Source of the DNA: Anadara kagoshimensis
Taxonomy: Eukaryota; Mollusca; Bivalvia; Arcoida; Arcidae
Assembly (NCBI GenBank): GCA_021292105.1
Contig: CM037870.1
Coordinates: 11,333,353 to 11,397,352, forward strand
DNA: 64,000 bases
Reading direction: 5' to 3'
Part shown: one piece after another, positions 25,338 through 39,169 of the stretch
Position numbering within the stretch: position 1 is the stretch's first letter
Layout: each line of letters starts with the position of its first letter
The notes under the pieces: model-generated
Told to the model about the DNA's origin: nothing
The model's database searches: none
Seen by the model: the letters and a program-made list of their open reading frames with translations, nothing else
Program-made: the position numbers and the translations under genes

Positions 25338-28300
25338 ACCATTGGAGTGATAATTACCATGATGAATCAGTGTAATGTTATTTACATTTATTATTATTAT
25401 TATTATAATATTATTTATTACTCTTTTTTTTATTGCAGACAATAAAAGGGAAATGTCGACCAAATTTATCCTGCTTTACAATAATTATTTTCATATCTAC
25501 ATGATTTATAAATATTTCATGGCGTTTCAAAAAATTCCAGAAAATGAAATCAGTTATCACAGAATTGCCATTGGTATTCTAGGTGGATTGGGAAAATGAA
25601 CTGATGCTCCGTCAATTATCGACTATGATAAGGTCAACTGACTTTTTAATACTACAGATATAAACTATTCAGTGACACAATACCGGTTTCAAACATCAAG
25701 AAGGACTTAACGCATCATACAATCCATTATGTCCTAATAAAGTTTCACTTTCCGCCAGGAATTAACAGCAGTGCAAAATCACCTTTTAGAGGACGGACGG
25801 ACAAAATGGGGTTATATTCATATGTGTAGATTGGTTCAAGCATATTTGGCAATATCCAATCGTACAAAGAAATACCGACTACTTGTGGACTCTGCCTTTT
25901 GGCAGAGACGAACGATAAAAACAGTAAACTTCTATTTACATGGTTTATTAATGTCAAATTCTCCTTCGACAGAGTGGGTTGTCCCAAGTCCAACTCTTTT
26001 CTCTCTATGTCTTAATTACATGCATATTTATACCATTTAGATTGAATAGAACACAAAAATTTGTAACAATAAATCTGATTGGTTAGATCAGGTTATAATC
26101 TGTTGTTAACCTTAGTTTACCTTATTGGCAACATAAATAAATGTAGAAAATACTTATTATATAACCAAACACGACAGTTCTTATTATAATTAATCCTTCT
26201 TAAAATGGGGACATCAAAGTCCACTTGAAATGTCTACTTAGTACTAAGAAAGAGTAAAAACAAATAATCAGTATGTAAAATGATATAATTAATCCTAATA
26301 CTAATATTTCTTATTCCAGGTAGATTAAGATTAATTCACATCTGGAAATAAGTGTTAAGTAAAGCTAAATTCCTATCTAAATATTTAATTTTTGGATAAT
26401 TTGTAAATATCAAGAAATATTTATCATAATTTTATATATTTAATATATATAATATTACATTTATAATTTATTTCATATTTTCTTTTCCTTTAAAATCATT
26501 AAACTTGATTAATGTTGATGTTAAAAAGATACTAAATGAGCTCTGTGACACTTCCCTCTTGTCTATGTGAACTTGTTCCACAAGTTTTGTTTAAGAAAGG
26601 AAGGGCAGTGTTGAAAAAGGTAGAGATATAAAACATTTTCAACCAAAACATGTTTAAAGTAAAACTGTAAGCAAAGTGTTTACACATAACAAAATGGATT
26701 GATGTCATATAAAGAATTTAAAAAATATACTAAATAAGCTCTTAGCTCTGTATTTTAAAATAAAACAATTATTTTAACAATACATAAATATACAGTATAT
26801 ATGCTAAAATCACTTTTTTAAAAATGCTTGTGTCATATATTAAATTTGGGATAATATTCCCTATGAATCATAAATCATAAAATGAAACAAATAGTCATAT
26901 TATATAAATGACATAATATCAAAATAAAAATGAGTTTCAATTTTTGTAATTTTACATCAATATAGATTCTGAACTGTGCTGTACTTCATATATATATAAT
27001 ATTCATTCTCAAATTTGAAGTGTGCTGTACTTCATATATTTTGTGCTATACTTCATATATATAATGTTCATTTTCTTTTAGAAATGTTGTATTTCATTTA
27101 TTTAATGTTCATTGTCATAGTTGAAGTGTTCTGTACTTCATATATATTGTGTCATAATTATACTTTATGTTCCATTTTGTGAGGAATCTTTACATTTTTT
27201 TATTCTTTCATATAGATTTTTTTGTTTTACATTTTTTATATATCTGTAAAATTTAATATAGCATATGCAAACTTAATCTGTCAAGCAAACTGGGCATATT
27301 TAAAATTAATGTCAAACATGGATAACTACTAAATTGGTCTATGAGAAATTATACAATCAAGTTGATTGTCTTTTAAGAACAGTGAAAATAAGTAAAATAA
27401 GTCAAATAAGGCTGTTTATGTAAACTTGACTCAGAATTGAAATATATATAGTTGTCACTTGTAGGAAAAGTTCAAATAATATAATGTTTTCAAATTATGT
27501 CACCATTACAATAAACGTTCAAGCTGTCCTCCTGAATCCAAATATAAAATTAATCCAAATAAAACACAGAATTATTGAATTATATTTATCTCTATAATCC
27601 GCACTTTAATTTCACAAACACTTGAAATCTAGTGGAAATTGCCATCCATTTTAGTCTGTATTTCTGGTTGTTGTAGTCATCTGATGTGCTGCTCTGAAAT
27701 CTAATGTTATGTTCTTTATGGGCACCAAAATATCAGGTTGTCATCTATTGTGTGCAATTTTGATTGCACTGTGTTTTTGTTGCTGTTGATGTCCACTCTG
27801 TTCCACCATAACTTCTGCTGTTAAGTGTACAACTACTTAAATTGTGCATAGCATTCTGCAGCACATGTGACATAAATTTCAAAAATATTTTAGTTAACCA
27901 AACGAAAATGAATTATTTGAAAGTAAAAAATATGAAAATGATGAATAATAAATAATTGTTTCAAATAATATATAGCTCAAATATATTAGTTGGGGATTGG
28001 GTGGGGTATATCACTGCCCCTTAAACTGAAATATTGTCCCTATCTAACCTTACTAGTGATTACATCCAGTTGTTAATGCTGTTCACCTGCAGTTTAAAGG
28101 TCAAGCCTAGCAGGCACATAACTCACAAGCATTCTGACATCTGGGACCCTAATCTAAACTAACCCTATTCTATAAAAAAATAATGGCAGTGATATCTGTT
28201 TATTTATTTTTTTTTTGACCATTTAAAGTTATATAAATTGGGGTTTATATATGTATTAATATTTTAAAGGTTTTATATGTGTAGATTTCTAAATGTGCTA

Positions 28301-28608
28301 ATGTATCTCAATATTGAATAAATTGTTATTTATAAATAAAAATTGTGATAATTATAACGATTTCTGTTACACTCCTGAAATGTATATGCATTTACATGTT
28401 CAACTAAGTTTTACTACAAATCCCCGACAGTTAAGGTAAGTGACTGTAATATGTGTGAAAGTAAGTTATCACTTGAAAATGAAAAGTACATTCAATAAAA
28501 TGTACAGATTTATAAATATATTTTCAGTGTTACAATAAAGCTAAAACAATTGATACAACACACATGATGTATAGTATTGTAAAATATTAAAATTGATATT
28601 ATTTATTT

Positions 28609-28651
<43 letters not shown>

Positions 28652-28828
28652 TATTTATTTTTAGTCACTCTATTTATATATTACCAGGTAAGGTTGCACC
28701 ACTTGGTATGGGAAACAGTTATAAACATCCTTGTGGAGAATGTATCAGTTTTTTGTGCGGTACTATAAGAATTTGAGTGTAACGCTTTTCATTTGCCCAA
28801 ACTAAATCGGTTGTAGAAACAATGATGT
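25338..28828 (+). repeat. Array unit D
   Basis: Full unit, 3491 bp. The GT15-like piece starts after TTGCAG at 25439. A GGAC word is duplicated near 25795, and ATTTTGGTTCAAG has lost bases, so the downstream frame differs from F and G. The remainder matches the array consensus closely. It sits between the B-C and E-F pairs that resemble each other. Confidence 0.9.
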
Positions 28829-31800
28829 ACCATTGGAGTGATAATTACCATGATGAATCAGTGTAATGTATTTACATTTATTATATTATTATTATAAATT
28901 ATTTATTACTCTTTTTTTTTATTGCAGACAATAAAAGGGAAATGTCGACCAAATTTATCCTGCTTTACAATAATTATTTTCATATCTACATGATTTATAA
29001 ATATTTCATGGCGTTTCAAAAAATTCCAGAAAATGAAATCAGTTATCACAGAATTGTCATTGGTATTCTAGGATTGGAAAATGAACTGATGCTCCGTCAA
29101 TTATCGACTATGATAAGGTCAACTGACTTTTTAATACTACAGATATACAACTATTCAGTGACACAATACCGGTTTCAAACATCAAGAAGGACTTAACACA
29201 TCATACAATCCATTATGTCCTAATAAAGTTTCACTTTCCGCCAGGAATTAACAGCAGTGCAAAATCACCTTTTAGAGGACGGACAAAATGGGGTTATATT
29301 CATATGTGTAGATTTTGGTTCAAGCATATTTGGCAATATCCAATCGTACAAAGAAATACCGACTACTTGTGGACTCTGCCTTTTGGCAGAGACGAACGAT
29401 AAAAACAGTAAACTTCTATTTACATGGTTTATTAATGTCAAATTCTCCTTCGACAGAGTGGGTTGTCCCAAGTCCAACTCTTTTCTCTCTATGTCTTAAT
29501 TACATGCATATTTATACCATTTAGATTGAATAGAACACAAAAATTTGTAACAATAAATCTGATTGGTTAGATCAGGTTATAATCTGTTGTTAACCTTAGT
29601 TTACCTTATTGGCAACATAAATAAATGAGAAAAATACTTATTATATAACCAAACACGACAGTTCTTATTATAATTAATCCTTCTTAAAATGGGGACATCA
29701 AAGTCCACTTGAAATGTCTACTTAGTACTAAGAAAGAGTAAAAAAACAAATAATCAGTATGTAAAATGATATAATTAATCCTAATACTAATATTTCTTAT
29801 TCCAGGTAGATTAAGATTAATTCACATCTGGAAATAAGTGTTAAGTAAAGCTAAATTCCTATCTAAATATTTTAATGTTTTGGATAATTGTAAATATCAA
29901 GAAATATTTATCATAATTTTATATTATTTAATATATATAATATTTACATTTATAATTTATTTCATATTTTCTTTTCCTTTAAAATCATTAAACTTGATTT
30001 AATGTTGATGTTAAAAAGATACTAAATGAGCTCTGTGACACTTCCCTCTTGTCTATGTGAACTTGTTCCACAAGTTTTGTTTAAGAAAGGAAGGGCAGTG
30101 TTGAAAAAGGTAGAGATATAAAACATTTTCAACCAAAACATGTTTAAAGTAAAACTGTAAGCAAAGTGTTTACACATAACAAAATGGATTGATGTCATAT
30201 AAAGAATTTAAAAATATACTAAATAAGCTCTTAGCTCTGTATTTTAAAATAAAAACAATTATTTTAACAATACATAAATATACAGTATATATGCTAAAAT
30301 CACTTTTTTAAAAATGCTTGTGTCATATTAAATTTTGGGATAATATTCCCTATGAATCATAAATCATAAAATGAAACAAATAGTCATATTTATATTAAAT
30401 GACATAATATCAAAATAAAAATGAGTTTCAATTTTTTGTAATTTTACATCAATATAGATTTCTGAACTGTGCTGTACTTCATATATATATAATATTCATT
30501 CTCAAATTTGAAGTGTGCTGTACTTCATATATTTTGTGCTATACTTCATATATATAATGTTCATTTTCATTTTAGAAATGTTGTATTTTATATATTTAAT
30601 GTTCATTGTCATAGTTGAAGTGTTCTGTACTTCATATATATTGTGTTCATAATTATACTTTATGTTCCATTTTGTGAGGAATCTTTACAATGTTTTTATT
30701 CTTTCATATAGATTTCTTTTGTTTTACATTTTTTATATATCTGTAAAATTTAATATAGCATATGCAAACTTAATCTGTCAAGCAAACTGGGCATATTTAA
30801 AATTAATGTCAAACATGGATAACTACTAAATTGGTCTATGAGAAATTATACAATCAAGTTGATTGTCTTTTAAGAACAGTGAAAATAAGTAAAATAAGTC
30901 AAATAAGGCTGTTTATGTAAACTTGACTCAGAATTGAAATATATATAGTTGTCACTTGTAGGAAAAGTTCAAATAATATAATGTTTTCAAATTATGTCAC
31001 CATTACAATAAACGTTCAAGCTGTCCTCCTGAATCCAAATATAAAATTAATCCAAATAAAACACAGAATTATTGAATTATATTTATCTCTATAATCCGCA
31101 CTTTAATTTCACAAACACGTGAAATCTAGTGGAAATTGCCATCCATTTTAGTCTGTATTTCTGGTTGTTGTAGTCATCTGATGTGCTGCTCTGAAATCTA
31201 ATGTTATGTTCTTTATGGGCACCAAAATATCAGGTTGTCATCTATTGTGTGCAATTTTGATTGCACTGTGCTTTTTGTTGCTGTTGATGTCCACTCTGTT
31301 CCACCATAACTTCTGCTGTTAAGTGTACAACTACTTAAATTGTGCATAGCATTCTGCAGCACATGTGACATAAATTTCAAAAATATTTTAGTTAACCAAA
31401 CGAAAATGAATTATTTGAAAGTAAAAAATATGAAAATGATGAATAATAAATAATTGTTTCAAATAATATATAGCTCAAATATATTAGTTGGGGATTGGGG
31501 TGGGGTATATCACTGCCCCTTAAACTGAAATATTGTCCCTATCTAACCTTACTAGTGATTACATCCAGTTGTTAATGCTGTTCACCTGCAGTTTAAAGGT
31601 CCAAGCCTAGCAGGCACATAACTCACAAGCATTCTGACATCTGGGACCCTAATCTAAACTAACCCTATTCTATAAAAAAAATAATGGCAGTGATATCTGT
31701 TTTATTTTATTTTTTTTTTGACCATTTAAAGTTATATAAATTGGGGTTTATATGTATTAATATTTTTAAAGGTTTTTTATATGTGTAGATTTCTAAATGT

Positions 31801-32103
31801 GCCTAATGTATCTCAATATGAATAACTTGTTATTTATAAATAAAAGTTGTGATAATTATAAGGATTTCTGTTACACTCCTGAAATGTATATGCATTTACA
31901 TGTTCAATTAAGTTTTACTACAAATCCCCGACAGTTAAGGTAAGTGACTGTAATATGTGTGAAAGTAAGTTATCACTTGAAAATGAAAAGTACATTCAAT
32001 AAAATGTACAGATTTATAAATATATTTTCAGTGTTACAATAAAGCTAAACAATTTGATACACCACACACATGATGTATAGTATTGTAAAATATTAAAATT
32101 GAT

Positions 32104-32135
<32 letters not shown>

Positions 32136-32301
32136 TATTTATTTTTAGTCACTCTATTTATATATTTACCAGGTAAGGTTGCATCACTTGGTATGGGAAA
32201 CAGTTATAAACATCCTTGTGGATAATGTATCAGTTTTTTGTGCGGTACTATAAGAATTTGAGTGTAACGCTTTTCAAAATCGGTTGTAGAAACAATGATG
32301 T
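28829..32301 (+). repeat. Array unit E
   Basis: Full unit, 3473 bp, sharing rare variants with unit B. Its GT15-like piece (from 28928) is the only one where the two coding frames are fused at the site where all other units have an extra base. Here CTAGGATTGGAAAATG replaces CTAGGTGGATTGGGAAAATG, a net loss of 4 nt. The frame later breaks at a shortened T-run near 29132. Confidence 0.9.
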
Positions 32302-35300
32302 ACCATTGGAGTGATAATTACCATGATGAATCAGTGTAATGTTATTTACATTTATTATTATTATTATTATAATTATTATTTATTACTTTTTTTTTTATTG
32401 CAGACAATAAAAGGGAAATGTCGACCAAATTTATCCTGCTTTACAATAATTATTTTCATATCTACATGATTTATAAATATTTCATGGCGTTTCAAAAAAT
32501 TCCAGAAAATGAAATCAGTTATCACAGAATTGCCATTGGTATTCTAGGTGGATTGGGAAAATGAACTGATGCTCCGTCAATTATCGACTATGATAAGGTC
32601 AACTGACTTTTTTAATACTACAGATATACAACTATTCAGTGACACAAAACCGTTTTCAAACATCAAGAAGGACTTAACACATCATACAATCCATTATGTC
32701 CTAATAAAGTTTCACTTTCCGCCAGGAATTAACAGCAGTGCAAAATCGCCTTTTAGAGGACGGACAAAATGGGGTTATATTCATATGTGTAGATTTTGGT
32801 TCAAGCATATTTGGCAATATCCAATCGTACAAAGAAATACCGACTACTTGTGGACTCTGCCTTTTGGCAGAGACGAACGATAAAAACAGTAAACTTCTAT
32901 TTACATGGTTTATTAATGTCAAATTCTCCTTCGACAGAGTGGGTTGTCCCAAGTCCAACTCTTTTCTCTCTATGTCTTAATTACATGCATATTTATACCA
33001 TTTAGATTGAATAGAACACAAAAATTTGTAACAATAAATCTGATTGGTTAGATCAGGTTATAATCTGTTGTTAACCTTAGTTTACCTTATTGGCAACATA
33101 AATAAATGTAGAAAATACTTATTATATAACCAAACACGACAGTTCTTATTATAATTAATCCTTCTTAAAATGGGGACATCAAAGTCCACTTGAAATGTCT
33201 ACTTAGTACTAAGAAAGAGTAAAAAAACAAATAATCAGTATGTAAAATGATATAATTAATCCTAATACTAATATTTCTTATTCCAGGTAGATTAAGATTA
33301 ATTTACATCTGGAAATAAGTGTTAAGTAAAGCTAAATTCCTATCTAAATATTTTAATGTTTTTGGATAATTTGTAAATATCAAGAAATATTTATCATAAT
33401 TTTATATTATTTAATATATATAATATTTACATTTATAATTTATTTCATATTTTCTTTTCCTTTAAAATCATTAAACTTGATTTAATGTTGATGTTAAAAA
33501 GATACTAAATGAGCTCTGTGACACTTCCCTCTTGTCTATGTGAACTTGTTCCACAAGTTTTGTTTAAGAAAGGAAGGGCAGTGTTGAAAAGGTAGAGATA
33601 TAAAACATTTTCAACCAAAACATGTTTAAAGTAAAACTGTAAGCAAAGTGTTTACACATAACAAAATGGATTGATGTCATATAAAGAATTTAAAAATATA
33701 CTAAATAAGCTCTTAGCTCTGTATTTTAAAATAAAACAATTATTTTAACAATACATAAATATACAGTATATATGCTAAAATTACTTTTTTAAAATGCTTG
33801 TGTCATATATTAAATTTTGGGATAATATTCCCTATGAATCATAAATCATAATGAAACAATAGTCATATTTATATTAAATGACATAATATCAAAATAAAAA
33901 TGAGTTTCAAATTTTTGTAATTTTACATCAATATAGATTTCTGAACTGTGCTGTACTTCATATATATATAATATTGATTCTCAAATTTGAAGTGTGCTGT
34001 ACTTCATATATGTTGTGCTATACTTCATATATATAATGTTCATTTTCATTTTAGAATGTTGTATTTCATTTATTTAATGTTCATTGTCATAGTTGAAGTG
34101 TTCTGTACTTCATATATATTGTGTTCATAATTATACTTTATGTTCCATTTTGTGAGGAATCTTTACAATGTTTTTATTCTTTCATATAGATTTCTTTTGT
34201 TTTACATTTTTTATATATCTGTAAATTTAATATAGCATATGCAAACTTAATCTGTCAAGCAAACTGGGCATATTTAAATTAATGTCAAACATGGATAACT
34301 ACTAAATTGGTCTATGAGAAATTATACAATCAAGTTGATTGTCTTTTAAGAACAGTGAAAATCAGTAAATAAGGCTGTTTATGTAAACTTGACTCAGAAT
34401 TGAAATATATATAGTTGTCACTTGTAGGAAAAGTTCAAATAATATAATGTTTTCAAATTATGTCACCATTACAATAAACGTTCAAGCTGTCCTCCTGAAT
34501 CCAAATATTAAATTAATCCAAATAAAACACAGAATTATTGAATTATATTTATCTCTATAATCCGCACTTTAATTTCACAAACACTTGAAATCTAGTGGAA
34601 ATTGCCATCCATTTTAGTCTGTATTTCTGGTTGTTGTAGTCATCTGATGTGCTGCTCTGAAATCTAATGTTATGTTCTTTATGGGCACCAAATATCAGGT
34701 TGTCATCTATTGTGTGCAATTTTGATTGCACTGTGTTTTTTGTTGCTGTTGATGTCCACTCTGTTCCACCATAACTTCTGCTGTTAAGTGTACAACTACT
34801 TAAATTGTGCATAGCATTCTGCAGCACATGTGACATTAATTTCAAAAATATTTTTAGTTAACCAAACGAAAATGAATTATTTGAAAGTAAAAAATATGAA
34901 AATGATGAATAATAAATAATTGTTTCAAATAATATATAGCTCAAATATATTAGTTGGGGATTGGGGAGGTGTATATCACTGCCCCTTAAACTGAAATATT
35001 GTCCCTATCTAACCTTACTAGTGATTACATCCAGTTGTTAATGCTGTTCACCTGCAGTTTAAAGGTCCAAGCCTAGCAGGCACATAACTCACAAGCATTC
35101 TGACATCTGGGACCCTAATCTAAACTAACCCTATTCTATAAAAAAATAATGGCAGTGATATCTGTTTTATTTTTTTTTTTTTTTTTGACCATTTAAAGTT
35201 ATATAAATTGGGGTTTATATATGTATTAATATTTTTAAAGGTTTTTTATATGTGTAGATTTCTAAATGTGCCTAATGTATCTCAATATTGAATAACTTGT

Positions 35301-35800
35301 TATTTATAAATAAAAATTGTGATAATTATAACGATTTCTGTTACACTCCTGAAATGTATATGCATTTACATGTTCAACTAAGTTTTACTACAAATCCCCG
35401 ACAGTTAAGGTAAGTGACTGTAATATGTGTGAAAGTAAGTTATCACTTGAAAATGAAAAGTACATTCAATAAAATGTACAGATTTATAAATATATTTTCA
35501 GTGTTACAATAAAGCTAAACAATTTGATACACAACACACATGATGTATAGTATTGTAAAATATTAAAATTGATATTTATTTATTTATTTATTATTTATTT
35601 ATTTATTTATTTATTTTTACTATTTATTTTTAGTCACTCTATTTATATATTTACCAGGTAAGGTTGCATCACTTGGTATGGGAAACAGTTATAAACATCC
35701 TTGTGGAGAATGTATCAGTTTTTTGTGCGGTACTATAAGAATTTGAGTGTAACGCTTTTCACATTTGCCCAAACTAAATCGGTTGTAGAAACAATGATGT
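32302..35800 (+). repeat. Array unit F
   Basis: Full unit, 3499 bp, close to unit C by shared variants but with far fewer single-base gaps. The GT15-like piece begins after TTGCAG at 32404 and its second frame is open from 32548 to 32883. The ~2.4 kb non-coding portion carries a degenerate internal repeat of GTGCTGTACTTCATATAT (about 33945-34120). Confidence 0.92.
32548..32883 (+). pseudogene. GT15-like mannosyltransferase fragment, unit F
   Basis: A 111-codon open stretch opening with GTG directly after CTAG. It encodes the N-terminal part of a Kre2/Mnt1-like domain: ENELMLRQLSTMIRS, then a TKWGYIHMCRFW motif. This resembles the YRHMCRF motif of family GT15, with the family's 7-residue spacing to the following YP/HP dipeptide (WFKHIWQ-YP). 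The sequence then leaves homology at NTDYLWTL and stops. The DxD-like, NFE-like and WGDAP motifs are missing, so no catalytic activity is possible. The upstream frame (ending GILGGLGK-stop) is offset by one base. Confidence 0.6.
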
Positions 35801-38340
35801 ACCATTGGAGTGATAATTACCATGATGAATCAGTGTAATGTTATTTACATTTATTATTATTATTATTATAATTATTATTTATTACTCTTTTTTTTTTATT
35901 GCAGACAATAAAAGGGAAATGTCGACCAAATTTATCCTGCTTTACAATAATTATTTTCATATCTACATGATTTATAAATATTTCATGGCGTTTCAAAAAA
36001 TTCCAGAAAATGAAATCAGTTATCACAGAATTGCCATTGATATTCTAGGTGGATTGGGAAAATGAACTGATGCTCCGTCAATTATCGACTATGATAAGGT
36101 CAACTGACTTTTTTAATACTACAGATATACAACTATTCAGTGACACAATACCGGTTTCAAACATCAAGAAGGACTTAACACATCATACAATCCATTATGT
36201 CCTAATAAAGTTTCACTTTCCGCCAGGAATTAACAGCAGTGCAAAATCGCCTTTTAGAGGACGGACAAAATGGGGTTATATTCATATGTGTAGATTTTGG
36301 TTCAAGCATATTTGGCAATATCCAATCGTACAAAGAAATACCGACTACTTGTGGACTCTGCCTTTTGGCAGAGACGAACGATAAAAACAGTAAACTTCTA
36401 TTTACATGGTTTATTAATGTCAAATTCTCCTTCGACAGAGTGGGTTGTCCCAAGTCCAACTCTTTTCTCTCTATGTCTTAATTACATGCATATTTATACC
36501 ATTTAGATTGAATAGAACACAAAAATTTGTAACAATAAATCTGATTGGTTAGATCAGGTTATAATCTGTTGTTAACCTTAGTTTACCTTATTGGCAACAT
36601 AAATAAATGTAGAAAATACTTATTATATAACCAAACACAACAGTTCTTATTATAATTAATCCTTCTTAAAATGGGGACATCAAAGTCCACTTGAAATGTC
36701 TACTTAGTACTAAGAAAGAGTAAAAAACAAATAATCAGTATGTAAAATGATATAATTCATCCTAATACTAATATTTCTTATTCCAGGTAGATTAAGATTA
36801 ATTTACATCTGGAAATAAGTGTTAAGTAAAGCTAAATTCCTATCTAAATATTTTAATGTTTTTGGATAATTTGTAAATATCAAGAAATATTTATCATAAT
36901 TTTATATTATTTAATATATATAATATTTACATTTATAATTTATTTCATATTTTCTTTTCCTTTAAAATCATTAAACTTGATTTAATGTTGATGTTAAAAA
37001 GATACTAAACGAGCTCTGTGACACTTCCCTCTTGTCTATGTGAACTTGTTCCACAAGTTTTGTTTAAGAAAGGAAGGGCAGTGTTGAAAAAGGTAGAGAT
37101 ATAAAACATTTTCAACCAAAACATGTTTAAAGTAAAACTGTAAGCAAAGTGTTTACACATAACAAAATGGATTGATGTCATATAAAGAATTTAAAAATAT
37201 ACCAAATAAGCTCTTAGCTTTGTATTTTAAAATAAAACAATTATTTTAACAATACATAAATATACAGTATATATGCTAAAATCACTTTTTTAAAAATGCT
37301 TGTGTCATATATTAAATTTTGGGATAATATTCCCCATGAATCATAAATCATAACATGAAACAAATAGTCATATTTATATTAAATGACATAATATCAAAAT
37401 AAAAATGAGTTTCAAATTTTTGTAATTTTACATCAATATAGATTTCTGAACTGTGCTGTACTTCATATATATATAATATTCATTCTCAAATTTGAAGTGT
37501 GCTGTACTTCATATATTTTGTGCTATACTTCATATATATAATGTTCATTTTCATTTTAGAAATGTTGTATTTCATTTATTTAATGTTCATTGTCATAGTT
37601 GAAGTGTTCTGTACTTCATATATATTGTGTTCATAATTATACTTTATGTTCCATTTTGTGAGGAATCTTTACAATGTTTTTATTCTTTCATATAGATTTC
37701 TTTTGTTTTACATTTTTTATATATCTGTAAAATTTAATATAGCATATGCAAACTTAATCTGTCAAGCAAACTGGGCATATTTAAAATTAATGTCAAACAT
37801 GGATAACTACTAAATTGGTCTATGAGAAATTATACAATCAAGTTGATTGTCTTTTAAGAACAGTGAAAATCAGTAAAATAAGTAAAATAAGGCTGTTTAT
37901 GTAAACTTGACTCAGAATTGAAATATATATAGTTGTCACTTGTAGAAAAAAGTTTAAATAATATAATGTTTTCAAATTATGTCACCATTACAATAAACGT
38001 TCAAGCTGTCCTCCTGAATCCAAATATAAAATTAATCCAAATAAAACACAAAATTATTGAATTATATTTATCTCTATAATCCACACTTCAATTTCACAAA
38101 CACTTGAAATCTAGTGGAAATTGCCATCCATTTTAGTCTGTATTTCTGGTTGTTGTAGTCATCTGATGTGCTGCTCTGAAATCTAATGTTATGTCCGTTA
38201 TGGGCACCAAAATATCAGGTTGTCATCTATTGTGTGCAATTTTGATTGCACTGTGTGTTCTGTTGCTGTTGATGTCCACTCTGTTCCACCATAACTTCTG
38301 CTGTTAAGTGTACAACTACTTAAATTGTGCATAGCATTCT
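35801..38340 (+). repeat. Array unit G (3' truncated)
   Basis: It follows the array consensus to GCATAGCATTCT and then stops abruptly at 38340, where a 5'-truncated dispersed element begins. Its second half carries variants typical of H and I (GTGTGTTCTGTTGCTG near 38255; TGTAGAAAAAAGTT near 37943), so G is intermediate between the homogeneous B-F block and the older H-I units. Confidence 0.9.
36049..36384 (+). pseudogene. GT15-like mannosyltransferase fragment, unit G
   Basis: Same structure as the unit F fragment: 111 codons from GTG after CTAG, HMCRFW motif, loss of homology after the YPIVQR stretch, then stop. It differs from F by a few substitutions. The missing catalytic core and the frame offset to the upstream piece make it a pseudogene fragment. 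Confidence 0.6.
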
Positions 38341-38839
38341 ATGCAAGACAAGATCAACAGTAAAAACTCCATACAATTATCTTCAGCCGAAATGAAGTTA
38401 TAACAATAGATGTCTCATTTTAAAAATTACATAATTTTACGCAAAAAACGCGTAATGTATTTTTCGTCTAATTTTCATGAAAAACACAATTTTGATGTTT
38501 CCAGGTATGCTGAATCCAAATATCCAATTAAAATTTGCCTGCACTTTTTGGTTTCAGAGAAGAAGATTTGTTTGTCTTTTTGCTATTTTTAGTAACAGCG
38601 GCCATCTTGTTGGGCATGGCCAAACCCTGAACATAATTTTGAAAGGCTGTTACCTAGGCATGATAATCACCAAGTTTCATCAAATATGGCCCAGTAGTTT
38701 TGGAGGAGAAGATTAAAATGTAAAGTTTATACACGACGCACGACGGACGACGCACGACACACGACGCACGACGGACGACAGACGACGGACGGTGATAGAT
38801 TGCAATAGCTCATCTGAGCCTTTGGCTCAGGTGAGCTAA
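38341..38839 (+). mobile_element. 5'-truncated dispersed element (3' part)
   Basis: Matches 43340-43816 almost base for base, the 3' end of the full element at 42075-43816. It includes a minisatellite of ACGACGGACG-type words (38733-38791) and a terminal hairpin at 38807-38837: a 14 bp stem, AGCTCATCTGAGCC against GGCTCAGGTGAGCT with one G-T pair, and a TTT loop. The element interrupts array unit G directly at 38340/38341. Short open frames inside (38410-38716) recur in the other copy and belong to the repeat. Confidence 0.85.
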
Positions 38840-39169
38840 AAAAAGATTTGAAAAATTATTTTCTTTTTTGAAAAAAAATATGAAAGAATTGGACAAGTTG
38901 CATACGTAATATTATTCCCTACGCGAATTATTCAGTGTGTAAAATGTCCAATTCTTTTATACTTCCATAACAAAAAGAAAAATTTATTTCATTTCTAGAT
39001 TTTTCAAAAATCAAACAAAAAGTCTTAATGCTATATTATAACGTTATATTTCAAATATTTGTTATTAACATTATTGTCAATCAAAAATATTGCTATTTAT
39101 TTTCATTTTATCTTGATATTAATGTTTTAACATGTTTACATTGCTCTTTATTATTTTATTTTCAGAAAC

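Noticed and set aside
25745-25993. Antisense open frames of 70-85 codons recurring in each array unit (for example 29265-29477, 32701-32958, 36202-36459)
   Set aside because: They are the reverse strand of the GT15-like piece, keep no recognisable domain, and vary with the indels of each unit.
32796-33005. Plus-strand 69-codon frames recurring in array units (MVQAYLAISNRTKK...)
   Set aside because: Overlap the GT15-like frame out of register; the part after VQR is not similar to any family I recognise, and frames break freely between units.
34555-34845. Antisense 96-codon frame in unit F
   Set aside because: Open only in this unit; single-base differences close it in the others, so no sign of selection.
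38410-38716. Small protein genes (60 and 79 codons), repeated at 43407-43713
   Set aside because: Both copies lie inside the dispersed element, overlap each other in different frames, and have no domain.
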